Part shown: piece after piece, positions 35,946-47,516 of the stretch
Numbering within the stretch: the stretch's first letter is position 1
Layout: each line of letters starts with the position of its first letter
Assembly: GCF_011290485.1 (NCBI RefSeq)
Contig: NZ_CP048029.1
Location: 2,738,501 to 2,802,500, forward strand
DNA length: 64,000 nucleotides
Source: Caldichromatium japonicum
GTDB taxonomy: Bacteria > Pseudomonadota > Gammaproteobacteria > Chromatiales > Chromatiaceae
Direction of reading: 5' to 3'
The notes under the pieces: generated by a model
Seen by the model: the letters and a program-made list of their open reading frames with translations, nothing else
What the model was told of the DNA's origin: nothing
Database searches by the model: none
Made by a program: the position numbers and the translations under genes

Positions 35946-36872
35946 ATGACCGCATTCCAACTAGCCTCCTTGATCCTGGCCGGCGAGTTTGCCGTGGTCA
36001 GTTGGTTGATCCTCTTTCTGTTCCTCAGACAGCAGCACCAGCGCCAGCAGGACGACCATGCCCATGCCGGGGCGGTGCGCGAGCATATCGAGGCGCATGA
36101 ATTGAACCACCGCGAGGCCCTGACCCGCCTGTTCGAGACGACCTATGGGCTGACGGGTGACGAACTTTCAGCCAAGGTCGATGAATATCTGGCGCGCGAG
36201 CGGGCCTTTTATAACGTCATGCTCAATCTCTATCTCAACCGCGACGCGACCAGGCTCAAGGAGATCCCTGCCGAGCTCGCCAAGGTGGTCAAACCCTGGG
36301 CCGAGATCGCCGAGATGCCGCAGGTTGGGATGGTCAGCGCCAGCACTGTCTCAAGCCTAGAGAACGAGAAAAGCCAACTTATCAACGAGCTCGAACAGAC
36401 CAAAGAGACCCTCGAGCAGCTCATGCAGGAATACATGGCGGCCTTCAATAAGGTTCAAGAAGAGGCCCCGCCCCCCCCTCCACCACCCGAACCCTCAGAT
36501 AAAGCAGTGGATCTCGACGACATCGATGTCGATCTCGAGCCCGTTACTGCCCCGATCCAGCCAGCGGCGCCAGCACCTGAACCTGAACCTGAACCCGAGC
36601 CATTGCCTGCAGCCGAGGCAGTCGCGCCGGTGCCGGCTGAGGAACGGGTCGATCCCGAAGACATCGATGCGATGCTCCGGGCCCTGGCCGAGGAGATAGT
36701 CGGCACCAAACCGCCCGAGCCACCTCCCCGGCAGAGCGAACCCGAGCCATCGAGCGTGCCGCCGACGACGGAGGAGATCACCCTCGATCCAGAAGAGACC
36801 GCCGAGGCGCGTGCCCGCGAGGAGCTCGAGGGGCTTGCCGACCTGTTCGATACCGACTCAGAGTCGAAATAG
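35946..36872 (+). CDS. Membrane-anchored coiled-coil protein with Pro/Glu-rich tail
   Basis: This 308-residue protein starts with one transmembrane helix (ASLILAGEFAVVSWLILFLFL). A helical region of about residues 25-180 follows with a likely coiled coil (SSLENEKSQLINELEQTKETLEQL), then a low-complexity acidic and proline-rich part (PEPEPEPEPLPAAEA) with short acidic repeats DLDDIDVDLE and DPEDIDAMLRAL. The end is LEGLADLFDTD. I know no function. It lies 59 bp after the vWA gene and both are membrane-anchored, so they may work together. The repetitive DNA here is coding and not a mobile repeat. Confidence 0.75.
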   Translation: MTAFQLASLILAGEFAVVSWLILFLFLRQQHQRQQDDHAHAGAVREHIEAHELNHREALTRLFETTYGLTGDELSAKVDEYLARERAFYNVMLNLYLNRDATRLKEIPAELAKVVKPWAEIAEMPQVGMVSASTVSSLENEKSQLINELEQTKETLEQLMQEYMAAFNKVQEEAPPPPPPPEPSDKAVDLDDIDVDLEPVTAPIQPAAPAPEPEPEPEPLPAAEAVAPVPAEERVDPEDIDAMLRALAEEIVGTKPPEPPPRQSEPEPSSVPPTTEEITLDPEETAEARAREELEGLADLFDTDSESK

Positions 36873-36897
36873 CGGCCTGGCCTGGAAGGGACTGGAC

Positions 36898-36950
36898 CGT
36901 CATTCCGGTTCGTCATTCCGGTTCGTCATTCCAGCGCAAGCCGGAATCCA
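36898..36950. repeat. Tandem 13-mer plus dispersed repeat
   Basis: CGTCATTCCGGTT occurs at 36898-36910 and 36911-36923, with a partial third copy that runs into CAGCGCAAGCCGGAATCCAT. The latter is a dispersed intergenic unit whose inverted relative lies at about 7262-7293. The array sits in the gap between two converging genes. Confidence 0.7.
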
Positions 36951-37024
36951 TCCATGGGAGACGCAGGGGCCGGGTTTAAGCTAGGAATGCATCAGTGCCT
37001 CCCGAGACTGCTCGAGGGTTTGCC

Positions 37025-38092
37025 TCAATTGATATCCATATCCGGTCGCCGGACAGGGACGAGATGGGCGAGCGCCGGCAGGATGCGCCCCTGCAACCAT
37101 TCGCCGAATGCGGCAAGCTCGGGATGACGCCCGCACACCGCGATGACATAGCCCAGGGTGCGCGGGATGTCGGCAAGATAGCCGTGTTTGCCATCGCGCA
37201 GGCTCAGGCGCGCAAAGATGCCAGCGGCCTTGAGGTGGCGTTGGGCGCCCATGAGGTCAAACCAACGACGAAAGCGCTGTTCATCGACGCCTACAAGCCG
37301 ACCGCAGCTGCATAGCCGATCATAGTGATCCAGGGCCCAGCCCCAGACGCGCTCGGGGTCCCAGGCAATATAGCAATCGCGCAGGAGCGAGACCAGGTCA
37401 TAGGTCAACGGGCCTGAGACCGCATCCTGGAAGTCCAAGACCCCGGGGTTTTCGCGCTCGGTCAACATCAGGTTGCGCGAGTGATAGTCGCGATGGACGA
37501 AGACCCGCGGCTGCTCCAGGGCGTTGGCGATCAGGAGGGCCTCGACCCCTTCCCATTGCCGGTACTCAGGCCTCATGAGTTCCAGGCCCAGCAGCCCCTC
37601 GACCAGCCAGGTGCGAAATAGCCCAAGCTCGCGCTGCAAAAAAGGGGCGTCGTATTCGGGAAGGCCGGCTTGCGGAAGCCGGGTCTGAATCAACAGCAGT
37701 GTCTCCAGGGCATCACCATAGAGCCGGTCGGCGGTGGCATCGTTCAATGCGCTCAGATAGACCTGATCCCCCAGATCCGAGATCAACAAAAACCCTCGGG
37801 AGAGGTCCTCGGCATGGACCTCTGGGGTCTGGACCCCGTAGGCGCGCAGCAGGCGCGCAAGCCTGACATAGCGCCCGCAGTCCTCACGCCCAGGTGGGGC
37901 ATCCATGGCGATCCAGGTCCGATTGCCTACCTGCACCCGCCAATAGCGGCGGAAACTCGCGTCCGCTGAGGCGGGGCTGAGCGCCAAGGGCTTCTCCCCC
38001 AGCACCTCGATCAACCAAGACCGCAACAGCGCATCGCGTTCTTTGACATCCTCCTGCCCCATCAGGGCAGGGCCTATCGCACCTTGGGTCAT
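37025..38092 (-). CDS. amgK: N-acetylmuramate/N-acetylglucosamine anomeric kinase (APH family)
   Basis: This aminoglycoside-phosphotransferase-fold kinase has the nucleotide-binding LSPASADASFRRYWRV, Brenner's motif VFVHRDYHSRNLML with the catalytic Asp, and the metal site VLDFQDAVSGPL. Relatives next to lptD are AmgK, which phosphorylates MurNAc and GlcNAc at the anomeric carbon during cell wall recycling. The ATG at 38090-38092 is preferred because GAGGTGG lies 5-11 bp upstream; it gives 355 residues. Its usual partner murU is not adjacent. It diverges from lptD with about 160 bp between. Confidence 0.85.
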   Translation of the reverse strand: MTQGAIGPALMGQEDVKERDALLRSWLIEVLGEKPLALSPASADASFRRYWRVQVGNRTWIAMDAPPGREDCGRYVRLARLLRAYGVQTPEVHAEDLSRGFLLISDLGDQVYLSALNDATADRLYGDALETLLLIQTRLPQAGLPEYDAPFLQRELGLFRTWLVEGLLGLELMRPEYRQWEGVEALLIANALEQPRVFVHRDYHSRNLMLTERENPGVLDFQDAVSGPLTYDLVSLLRDCYIAWDPERVWGWALDHYDRLCSCGRLVGVDEQRFRRWFDLMGAQRHLKAAGIFARLSLRDGKHGYLADIPRTLGYVIAVCGRHPELAAFGEWLQGRILPALAHLVPVRRPDMDIN

Positions 38093-38253
38093 CGACACCA
38101 CCTCATTTGTTGCTAGATACCGCCTTGCATCGCTATAGCTCAGGGGCAGAACTGCAGCCAATGATTGCGGGTGCGCCCTGGATATGCCATGGTTAACCCC
38201 CCAAAGGGTCTCATCGCTGCCTCCTATCCATCTCCCCGCATCTTCATTCCCGT

Positions 38254-40734
38254 ATGATGCCCAGACCGGCTGACCGCAAATGGCGTGTGTGTGCTGCTGC
38301 GCTCTCTGCGCTCGTGTTGGTGCCGGCGCAGGCCGGCGAACCCAGTCCCGAGGTCAAGACTGACCTGCGACCTCTCCCTCCGGTGCAGGTCACCGGCGGA
38401 TCACAGCTCAGCCCCAGCCAACCGGTCGAAACAGCGGGGCAACTGGCCCCACTCGTTCCCGAGAGACCGCTGGGCCTGGAGATCGCCCCACCCGATGAGC
38501 GACCACAAGCCCAGCAACTGCCTATCTCCATCGAGGAGCGCGCCCAGGACAAACGTCTGCACGAGGGGCTAGCTTGGGATACCTGCGGGCCTCGCTTGGG
38601 GAGGGGCCGGATGCCGCTGACCCAGCCCGCAGCCAAGGCCCAACGCCAGCCGGTCGAGATCACTGCTGACCTGGTCGATTATGACCAAGCGCGTGATCTT
38701 GTCCAACTCCAGGGCAACATCGAGGTGGTCCAGGGTCAGGCCAGGCTATGTGCCGCGCGCTCGATCTATGACCGGCGCACGGCATCGGTAAGCGCCAGCG
38801 GCGGCGTCATCCTTGACTATCCTGGGCTGCGCCTGATCAGTGAACGTGCCGACTACAACCTGGAAAGCAAAGACGGACGGCTCGAACAGGCCGGCTATCG
38901 ACTCTATGGCCAGACCAATCTGCGCGGTGCCGCCGAAGCAGCCTGGTTGCTGGATGATCAGAAAAGCCGCTACCGCAATATCCTCTATACCACCTGTCCG
39001 CCGGGAAACACCGCCTGGTCGCTGCGGGCACAGGACCTGATGCTCGATCAGGCAGCCGGGCAAGGAGTGGCACGCAACGCCTGGCTGAGCCTCTGGGATG
39101 TACCTGTGCTCTATACGCCCTATCTCGCCTTTCCAATCGACGGGCGCCGGCGTTCGGGCTTCTTGATCCCCACCATCGGCAGTTCCGAAAAGATTGGCCT
39201 TGACCTCAGCATCCCCTATTATTGGAGCATCGCCCCCCAGATGGACGCCACCCTGACCCCGCGGCTGATGAGCGCGCGCGGCCTGATGCTCGGGGCCGAA
39301 TGGCGCTACCTGGGCGCCTGGGAGCGTCTGGAGTTCGACGGCGAGATCCTGCCCCAGGATGCCAAAGACCCGGAGGCGGGGGTCCGCGGCGCCCTGCGGT
39401 TTACCGAGAGCGGCAGCCCTGCCCCTGGTTGGTGGACGGCGATCGACTACGCTTCGGTATCAGATGACCGGTATCTTACCGATTTCGGCAATCGGCTCGA
39501 TGTCACCAGCCTGCGCAATCTCAGCCAGCGCGCCGAGATCCAGTATCAAGGCAACGGTTGGCGGGCGTTGGGTCGCCTGCAACAGTTCCAGAGCATCGAT
39601 GCCTCGATCGCTCCAGCCAACCGGCCTTATGGCCAGTTGCCCCATCTCGAGTTGACCAGTGTCTCCCAGCCGTTCGCCGCTGGCCTAGAGTATGACCTGA
39701 GGCTGTACTACGATTATTTCGATCATGATTCGGCGATCCACGGCAGCCGTCTGGTCGCCGCGCCCATCCTAAGCTGGCCGCTGCGCCGTAGCTTCGGGTA
39801 TCTCATCCCCCGTGCGCGCCTGTATTACACCCAATACGACCTGATCGACCAGAAGGCAGGGGCTGACAGCCAGCCGAGCCATCTGATCCCCAGCTTCGAC
39901 CTCGACGGTCAATTGGTCTTCGAGCGCGAGGCCGGCTGGTTGGGGCGACCGGCGCTTCAGACCCTCGAACCGCGCCTGTATTACGTCTATACCGCCTATG
40001 CCGATCAGACGGACAATCCGCGCTTCGATACCACGGCGCTCGATTTTAGTTTCGCCAGCCTGTTTCGCCCCAACCGCTTCACCGGCTATGACCGGATCAA
40101 CGATGACAACAGGCTCACCCTGGGCCTGACCACTCGCACCCTTCGGGAAGACGACGGCGATGAGCTGTGGCGCCTGAGCCTTGGCCAGATCTATTACTTT
40201 GCCGACCAGCGGGTGCAACTGGATGGTCCGGCGGTGCTTGATCCCAACCATTCCGCCTTGGCCGGGGAGATCGGTTTGCGCCTGCATCGCGACTGGACGG
40301 CCCAGGCCGAACTGCAATGGAACCCAGACAGCAGGGAGCACTCTTGGGAGAAACAGGTCATCCAGGTGCGCTATGCCCCAGCCAAGGACCGCCTGTTGAG
40401 CCTGGCTTACCATTACAATCTGGGTACCCAGAGCTCCGAAGAATATGAAAACGCCGATCTCGCCTTCCAGCTGCCCCTCGGTTCCCGGGTACGGATGGTC
40501 GGACGTTGGCTCTATTCGCTGTTGAACGATGAAACGGTCGAGGCGTTTGCGGGGATAGAATTTAGTGAATGTTGTTGGCGGATGCGCATCCTAGGCCAGC
40601 ATCTCAAACGCGATGCCAATCAGCCAGCGAGCACCAGCCTCATGCTGCAATTGGAACTTGCCGGGCTTGGATCAGTCGGCAATGCCATCGACAAGGTCTT
40701 GCAACGAGGGATCTATGGGTATCAATCCGATTAG
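38254..40734 (+). CDS. lptD: LPS assembly outer membrane protein LptD
   Basis: This 826-residue precursor has a signal peptide ([17 protein letters not shown]). A periplasmic OstA-like domain ([20 protein letters not shown]) is followed by a large barrel. Cysteines needed for the LptD disulfides are visible: one in LAWDTCGPR, one in QARLCAARS, one in YTTCPPGN and the C-terminal Cys-Cys in [10 protein letters not shown]. With LptE it inserts LPS into the outer leaflet. The 3' end overlaps surA by 20 bp, the usual arrangement with its chaperone gene. Confidence 0.95.
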   Translation: MMPRPADRKWRVCAAALSALVLVPAQAGEPSPEVKTDLRPLPPVQVTGGSQLSPSQPVETAGQLAPLVPERPLGLEIAPPDERPQAQQLPISIEERAQDKRLHEGLAWDTCGPRLGRGRMPLTQPAAKAQRQPVEITADLVDYDQARDLVQLQGNIEVVQGQARLCAARSIYDRRTASVSASGGVILDYPGLRLISERADYNLESKDGRLEQAGYRLYGQTNLRGAAEAAWLLDDQKSRYRNILYTTCPPGNTAWSLRAQDLMLDQAAGQGVARNAWLSLWDVPVLYTPYLAFPIDGRRRSGFLIPTIGSSEKIGLDLSIPYYWSIAPQMDATLTPRLMSARGLMLGAEWRYLGAWERLEFDGEILPQDAKDPEAGVRGALRFTESGSPAPGWWTAIDYASVSDDRYLTDFGNRLDVTSLRNLSQRAEIQYQGNGWRALGRLQQFQSIDASIAPANRPYGQLPHLELTSVSQPFAAGLEYDLRLYYDYFDHDSAIHGSRLVAAPILSWPLRRSFGYLIPRARLYYTQYDLIDQKAGADSQPSHLIPSFDLDGQLVFEREAGWLGRPALQTLEPRLYYVYTAYADQTDNPRFDTTALDFSFASLFRPNRFTGYDRINDDNRLTLGLTTRTLREDDGDELWRLSLGQIYYFADQRVQLDGPAVLDPNHSALAGEIGLRLHRDWTAQAELQWNPDSREHSWEKQVIQVRYAPAKDRLLSLAYHYNLGTQSSEEYENADLAFQLPLGSRVRMVGRWLYSLLNDETVEAFAGIEFSECCWRMRILGQHLKRDANQPASTSLMLQLELAGLGSVGNAIDKVLQRGIYGYQSD

Positions 40735-42123
40735 AAACCAACAGGAGGCAGTGCATCGATCCGGGCTCCTTGGCCGGCAGAGGCTGTCACATCCCGGAGA
40801 TCACGGCCTTGCGCCCAGGGTGAGGCACCTCAGCGCCCTGCTGCTCGGCTGCCTTGGTCTCTTGTGGGCCTTGACCGCCGCGCCGCTGCGCGCCGCCCAG
40901 CCGCTGGATGCGATCGTGGCCGTGGTCAATGATGATGTCATTGTCCAAAGCGAATTGGAGCGCGAGCTGGCCCTGGTCATCCCTCAGCTCCAGCAGCGTG
41001 GCACCGCCCCGCCGCCCACGCAATTGCGCAAGCAGGTGCTCGACCGTTTGATCCTCAAGCACCTGCAACAGCAGCGCGCCAAGCAGCTCGGCATCTCGGT
41101 CGATGACGCCACCCTCCAGCAGGCAATCGAGAACATCGCCAGGCGCAATGGCATCTCGGTCGAGGAGCTCAAGGAGACCCTCGAGGCCGGCGGCATTCGT
41201 TTTGCGGATTTCCGCGAGGATACCCGTGCCCAGATCCTCAGCAGTCGCCTGCAAAACCAAGAGGTACTCGGCAAGATCCAGGTCAGCGAACAAGAGGTCG
41301 ATCGTTTCCTGGCGCGCGAGAAAGACCGTCTGGTCGAACGCGAACAGGTGCGCCTCCAGCACATCCTGGTCGCCCTGCCTGATAACCCGACCCCCGAACA
41401 GGTCAAGCGCGCCGAGGACAAGGCCAAGCGATTGGTGGTCGAGTTGCGCGCCGGCGCCGATTTCGCCGCAGTCGCTGTACGCGAATCGGACGGCGCCAAT
41501 GCCCTGGAGGGCGGGGACCTCGGCTGGTTCGAGATGGGAGCAGTCCCCACCCTGGTCTCCGATCTGGCCTATACCCTGGCCGAGGGCGAGATCACCGATC
41601 CGCTACGCAGCCCGAGCGGCTTTCACATCATCCGCTTGAGCGGGATCAAGGCCGCCCAACCCAAGGATATCGTCCAGACCCATGCGCGCCATATCCTGAT
41701 CCGCACCAATGAATTGGTTTCGGACGAGGATGCCCGGCAAAGGCTCATGCAATTGCGCGAACGGCTGTTGAACGGTGAAGATTTTGCAGGACTTGCCCGC
41801 GCCCATTCCGACGACACGGGCTCGGCATTGAAGGGCGGCGATCTTGGCTGGGTCGAGCCGGGGCGGATGGTGCCCGAATTCGAGGAGCAGATGAACAAGC
41901 TTGCGCCGGGTGCCCTGAGCGAACCCTTCAAGACCCCCTTTGGTTGGCATCTCCTCAAGGTCGAAGAGCGGCGCAATCGCGGCGCCAGCGAAGACCTGAT
42001 GCGCATCAAGGCGCGCGAGGCCCTACAACGGCGCAAGGCTGAGGAGGCGATGGAGGAATGGCAGCGTCAGTTGCGCGACGAGGCCTATATCGAGATCCGA
42101 TTGGAGCAGGAGGGGGAGCAGGG

Positions 42124-42127
<4 letters not shown>
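40715..42127 (+). CDS. surA: Periplasmic chaperone/peptidyl-prolyl isomerase SurA
   Basis: From the ATG at 40715 the product has 470 residues, with a basic N-terminus and signal sequence ([24 protein letters not shown]). The SurA N-terminal domain begins [21 protein letters not shown]. Two parvulin domains follow ([12 protein letters not shown] ... [10 protein letters not shown] and [12 protein letters not shown] ... [12 protein letters not shown]). It escorts outer membrane proteins, including LptD. A longer open frame upstream lies inside lptD and is not used. A GAGGG site lies upstream. Confidence 0.94.
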
Positions 42128-44308
<2,181 letters not shown>

Positions 44309-44380
44309 CGAGGACCGGCGCCAATCGCTCCGAACCATATTCGGCAGTACAAAGCCGCTGGTCAAAGATAGAGGTGCACA

Positions 44381-45088
44381 GTGCTCGATACCCTGAGCGT
44401 CGTGATCCCAACGCGCAACGAAGCGGCCTTGATGGATCGATTCCTACGCTCCTTGCCCGACGAGGTGGAGCTCGTGGTCGTGGACGCCAGCGATGACGAG
44501 ACGCCGGCACTCATCGAGCGCATCCGCCCGCACAATACCCGGATCATCCGCTCATCGGCTAGGATCGCCGAGGCGCGCGAGATCGGCGCCGCAGCCGCCT
44601 CGGGCGAATGGCTGATCTTTAGCGACGCCGATGTCTATTTTGTCCCGGGCTATTTCGAGCGATTCGGCCGTTATTACGACGCAGACGCCATCTATGGCCC
44701 CAAATACGCCACCGCTGACTATCGCTGGTATAGCACGGTCTTTGTCGCCGGTCAGCGTCTGGCGCACACCCTGGGCTTCCCCGCGGCCTCGGGGTCAAAT
44801 ATGGCAGTGCGGCGTCAGGTGCTGAATGCAGTCGGCGGGTTTCGCTGCGACCTACCGGTCAACGAGGACAGCGAGCTCTTTTTGCGCCTCGCCCATCGCG
44901 GCCACTGTGTCCGCTTCGCCCCTGATCTGGCGGTATACTCGCTCGACGACCGCCGGCTCAAGCGCGGTGCGGTACGCAAACTGTTGCACAGCATCACCCG
45001 TTGTGCCCTTATTGCGCTGGGGATGCGCGTGCCCCTTCCCCAACGCCTCCTGCGCCATGATTGGGGATACTGGAGCATGACCCGCTGA
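44381..45088 (+). CDS. Family 2 glycosyltransferase
   Basis: The 235-residue GT-A fold protein begins LSVVIPTRNEAALMDRFL, has the acidic motif FSDADVYFVPGYF for metal and nucleotide-sugar binding, and FPAASGSNMAVRRQVLNAVGGF with acceptor-site NEDSELFLRLA. It is soluble and short, like the cytoplasmic GT2 enzymes that act on lipid carriers. Substrates are not known. The start is a GTG at 44381 after GAGGTG. It overlaps the next gene by 1 bp (TGATG), so the two are coupled. Confidence 0.83.
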   Translation: MLDTLSVVIPTRNEAALMDRFLRSLPDEVELVVVDASDDETPALIERIRPHNTRIIRSSARIAEAREIGAAAASGEWLIFSDADVYFVPGYFERFGRYYDADAIYGPKYATADYRWYSTVFVAGQRLAHTLGFPAASGSNMAVRRQVLNAVGGFRCDLPVNEDSELFLRLAHRGHCVRFAPDLAVYSLDDRRLKRGAVRKLLHSITRCALIALGMRVPLPQRLLRHDWGYWSMTR

Positions 45089-45780
45089 TGGCCCGCTCCC
45101 GCGGATGGCGCTGGGCCCTGCTGAGCGCGGCTATCCTCTTGGGTAGCGCGCTACTGGCCGTCTGGATTGGCTGGAGCGAAACGATAGACCGTCTTGTTCA
45201 TGCCGCATCCCCTGAGGAGCTGGTGGCCATCCTGCGTACCTTTGGCGGCTGGACGCCGCTGATAAGCATCCTGCTGATGGTCATCCAATCCATATTGGCC
45301 CCGTTGCCCGGCTCGGTGATCGCCGCCGCCAACGGCGCCCTCTACGGGGTCTGGTGGGGGACCTTGCTGTCTTGGGCCGGCGGCATGGCCGGCGGATGGG
45401 CGACCTATGCCATCGGCTATTGGTCGGGGAAGCCCCTGAGGCGACGCTGGAGAATGACCGGATTGTGGAGACAATTGATCGCTGTCGGCGCGAGCCGCGG
45501 TTTCTGGATCGTCTTGATCGCCCGCATGACCCCTATCGTCTCCCTCGATTTCATCGGCTACCTAGCCGGCATCGCTCGGCTGCCGCTGGCGACCTATCTG
45601 CTCGCCAATGCCATCGGCATCATCCCGGGGATACTCGCCTATACCCTCATCGGCAGTGAATTGGTCAAAGGCCGTCTCCTCTCGTGGGAGATCGGGGCGG
45701 CCTTGCTCCTAATGGTCATGTTATTTGCTATGGGGCGGCGCTGGTTACAATCGAAAGATGCCGGACGGATCATCGACTAG
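45088..45780 (+). CDS. TVP38/TMEM64 (DedA-like SNARE-associated) membrane protein
   Basis: The protein has about six hydrophobic segments and the VTT-domain signature: QSILAPLPGSVIAAANGALYG, then GGMAGGWATYAIGYWSG, and RMTPIVSLDFIGYLAGIARLP. These match the TVP38/DedA superfamily, which includes lipid scramblases and flippases. Length from the ATG at 45088 is 230 residues. Coupling with the upstream glycosyltransferase hints at lipid-linked sugar or lipid handling, but this is inference. Confidence 0.82.
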   Translation: MARSRGWRWALLSAAILLGSALLAVWIGWSETIDRLVHAASPEELVAILRTFGGWTPLISILLMVIQSILAPLPGSVIAAANGALYGVWWGTLLSWAGGMAGGWATYAIGYWSGKPLRRRWRMTGLWRQLIAVGASRGFWIVLIARMTPIVSLDFIGYLAGIARLPLATYLLANAIGIIPGILAYTLIGSELVKGRLLSWEIGAALLLMVMLFAMGRRWLQSKDAGRIID

Positions 45781-45813
45781 CGATGGACGATCGCCCCTTT
45801 GAGACCCCACCAG

Positions 45814-46770
45814 ATGTCTGTGCATGAACTCTATCCCAGCGTTGAACCCTTCGCCGTCCATCGGCTCGCCGTCGGCGACGGTCATGAACTCTATGTCGAG
45901 GAATGCGGGCGTCCAGATGGCCTGCCGGCGGTCTTTCTGCACGGTGGGCCAGGTGCAGGCTGCGACCCCTTATATCGCGGTTTCTTTGCCCCCGACTGCT
46001 ATCGGGCGGTGCTCTTCGACCAGCGTGGCTGCGGGCGTTCGACCCCGCATGCCGCGATCGAGACCAATACCACCTGGGACCTGGTTGCCGACATCGAGCG
46101 CATTCGCGAGCACCTAGGGATCGCGCGCTGGCTAGTCTTCGGCGGCTCCTGGGGCTCGACCCTGGCGCTCGCCTATGCCGAGACCCACCCCGAGCGGGTC
46201 TTGGGCCTGATCCTGCGCGGTGTCTTTCTCTGCCGCCCCGAGGAGATCCGCTGGTTTTATCAAGAAGGGGCAAACTGGTGCTTTCCCGATTACTGGCAGG
46301 ACTTCTTGGCGCCCATCCCCAAGCCCGAGCGCTCTGACCTTGTCGGGGCCTATTACCGGCGGCTGATCGGCGCGGATGATGCGATCCGCGCTGAGGTCGC
46401 CCATGCCTGGTCGGTCTGGGAGGGGCGCACCGCGACCCTGTTGCCCAACCCAGCAATCGAGGCCCATTTCGCCGACCCCAAGCGCGCCTTAAGCCTTGCG
46501 CGCATCGAGTGCCATTATTTCGTCCATCAGGCATTTCTCGCCCCCAATCAGCTCTTGCGCGACGCAGGCCGCTTGAGCGGTATCCCAGGCATCATCGTCC
46601 AGGGACGCTATGACCTGATCTGCCCCTTGCGCTCGGCCTGGGAACTCCATCAAACCTGGCTGGATTCAGAGCTTCAGATCATCCCAGATGCTGGGCACTC
46701 GGCGCTCGAGCCAGGGATCTGCCGCGCGCTCGTCGCTGCGACCGATCGCTTTGCCCGCGAGTTGGGTTGA
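45814..46770 (+). CDS. pip: Proline iminopeptidase
   Basis: This alpha/beta-hydrolase of 318 residues from the ATG at 45814 has the oxyanion segment FLHGGPGAGCDP, the nucleophile elbow GGSWGSTLALAY with the catalytic Ser, and the His in DAGHSALEPG. The WFYQEGANWCFPDYW stretch belongs to the cap domain. It releases N-terminal proline from peptides in the cytoplasm. A TTG at 45799 is in frame, but ATG with CACCAG upstream is at least as good. It follows the TVP38 gene by 33 bp. Confidence 0.92.
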   Translation: MSVHELYPSVEPFAVHRLAVGDGHELYVEECGRPDGLPAVFLHGGPGAGCDPLYRGFFAPDCYRAVLFDQRGCGRSTPHAAIETNTTWDLVADIERIREHLGIARWLVFGGSWGSTLALAYAETHPERVLGLILRGVFLCRPEEIRWFYQEGANWCFPDYWQDFLAPIPKPERSDLVGAYYRRLIGADDAIRAEVAHAWSVWEGRTATLLPNPAIEAHFADPKRALSLARIECHYFVHQAFLAPNQLLRDAGRLSGIPGIIVQGRYDLICPLRSAWELHQTWLDSELQIIPDAGHSALEPGICRALVAATDRFARELG

Positions 46771-46775
46771 ACAGG

Positions 46776-46810
46776 GATAAGGCGCGCTGCGTACCCGACG
46801 CGGGGGATTA
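46776..46810. repeat. Degenerate dispersed palindrome
   Basis: GCGCGCTGCGTACCCGACGCGGG between pip and dtd resembles the right arm of the GTAGGG...CCCTAC family with a decayed left arm (written here as two halves, GCGCGCTGCGTACCC and GACGCGGG). Confidence 0.4.
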
Positions 46811-46813
46811 GCG

Positions 46814-47251
46814 ATGATCGGGCTGTTACAGCGGGTCAGCTCGGCCCAGGTCGTAGTCGAGGGCGAGGTCATCGGCGCCATCGGGCGCGGGCTCCTGGTC
46901 CTTGTCGGAGTCCAACGGGGCGATACCGAGGCGCACGCCGACCGCCTGCTCGAACGTTTGCTCGGCTATCGCGTCTTTCCCGACGCCGAGGGGCGGATGA
47001 ATCTGAGTCTGCGTGACATCGCGGGGGAGCTATTGTTGGTGCCCCAATTTACCCTCGCCGCCGACACCCGCAAAGGGACGCGGGCCAGCTTCACCCCCGC
47101 TGCCCCGCCCGAGGAGGGGCGCAGGCTGTTTGATTATCTGACGGCACAGGCCCGTCTCGTCTATCCCAAGGTGGCAACCGGCCGTTTTGGGGCCGATATG
47201 CAGGTCCATTTGATCAACGACGGCCCAGTGACCTTCTGGCTGGAGACTTAG
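46814..47251 (+). CDS. dtd: D-aminoacyl-tRNA deacylase
   Basis: The 145-residue protein begins [19 protein letters not shown] and has the two family motifs [17 protein letters not shown] (SQFTL-like, here PQFTL with the usual Ser replaced by Pro) and the C-terminal [11 protein letters not shown] (Gly-Pro cross-subunit motif). It frees tRNAs from D-amino acids and misacylated glycine. The change from SQFTL to PQFTL is unusual and worth checking. Confidence 0.93.
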   Translation: MIGLLQRVSSAQVVVEGEVIGAIGRGLLVLVGVQRGDTEAHADRLLERLLGYRVFPDAEGRMNLSLRDIAGELLLVPQFTLAADTRKGTRASFTPAAPPEEGRRLFDYLTAQARLVYPKVATGRFGADMQVHLINDGPVTFWLET

Positions 47252-47410
47252 TTCTACGACCGCTATGCCAGCGCGCAGCGCCGCCTTGTACGCCAGTTGC
47301 CGACGGAATTCGAACAAGCGCGATCTGGGGGATAAAGATCATGCCTACACTGCCTCAATGGCGCTTCTCACAGCATCGCGCAGCTTCTGGTTCTTGCGCG
47401 CGCGAGCCAT
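47252..47410 (-). pseudogene. TnpB fragment (IS200/IS605 type)
   Basis: The minus strand reads ARARKNQKLRDAVRSAI and, after a frameshift, LFEFRRQLAYKAALRAGIAVVE. This matches the TnpB stretch NRxLARSIxDxGxxEFRRQLxYKA between RuvC-II and the zinc finger. Only about 160 bp remain and no end sequences are seen. The rest of the gap up to 47516 has no recognisable gene. Confidence 0.65.
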
Positions 47411-47516
47411 CCAGCCGGGCACTGAACACCCTTTGATTTGTTTTGTGGCATCTGCGAAACATAGACCTGTACTGGGCTGTACAGAGCACCAATGCTATGC
47501 TGCATTGGCGTCATTT

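Noticed and set aside
36570..36620. CRISPR-like or satellite repeat (CCTGAACCTGAACC pattern)
   Set aside because: The repeat encodes Pro-Glu residues in frame within a low-complexity protein tail; there are no spacers.
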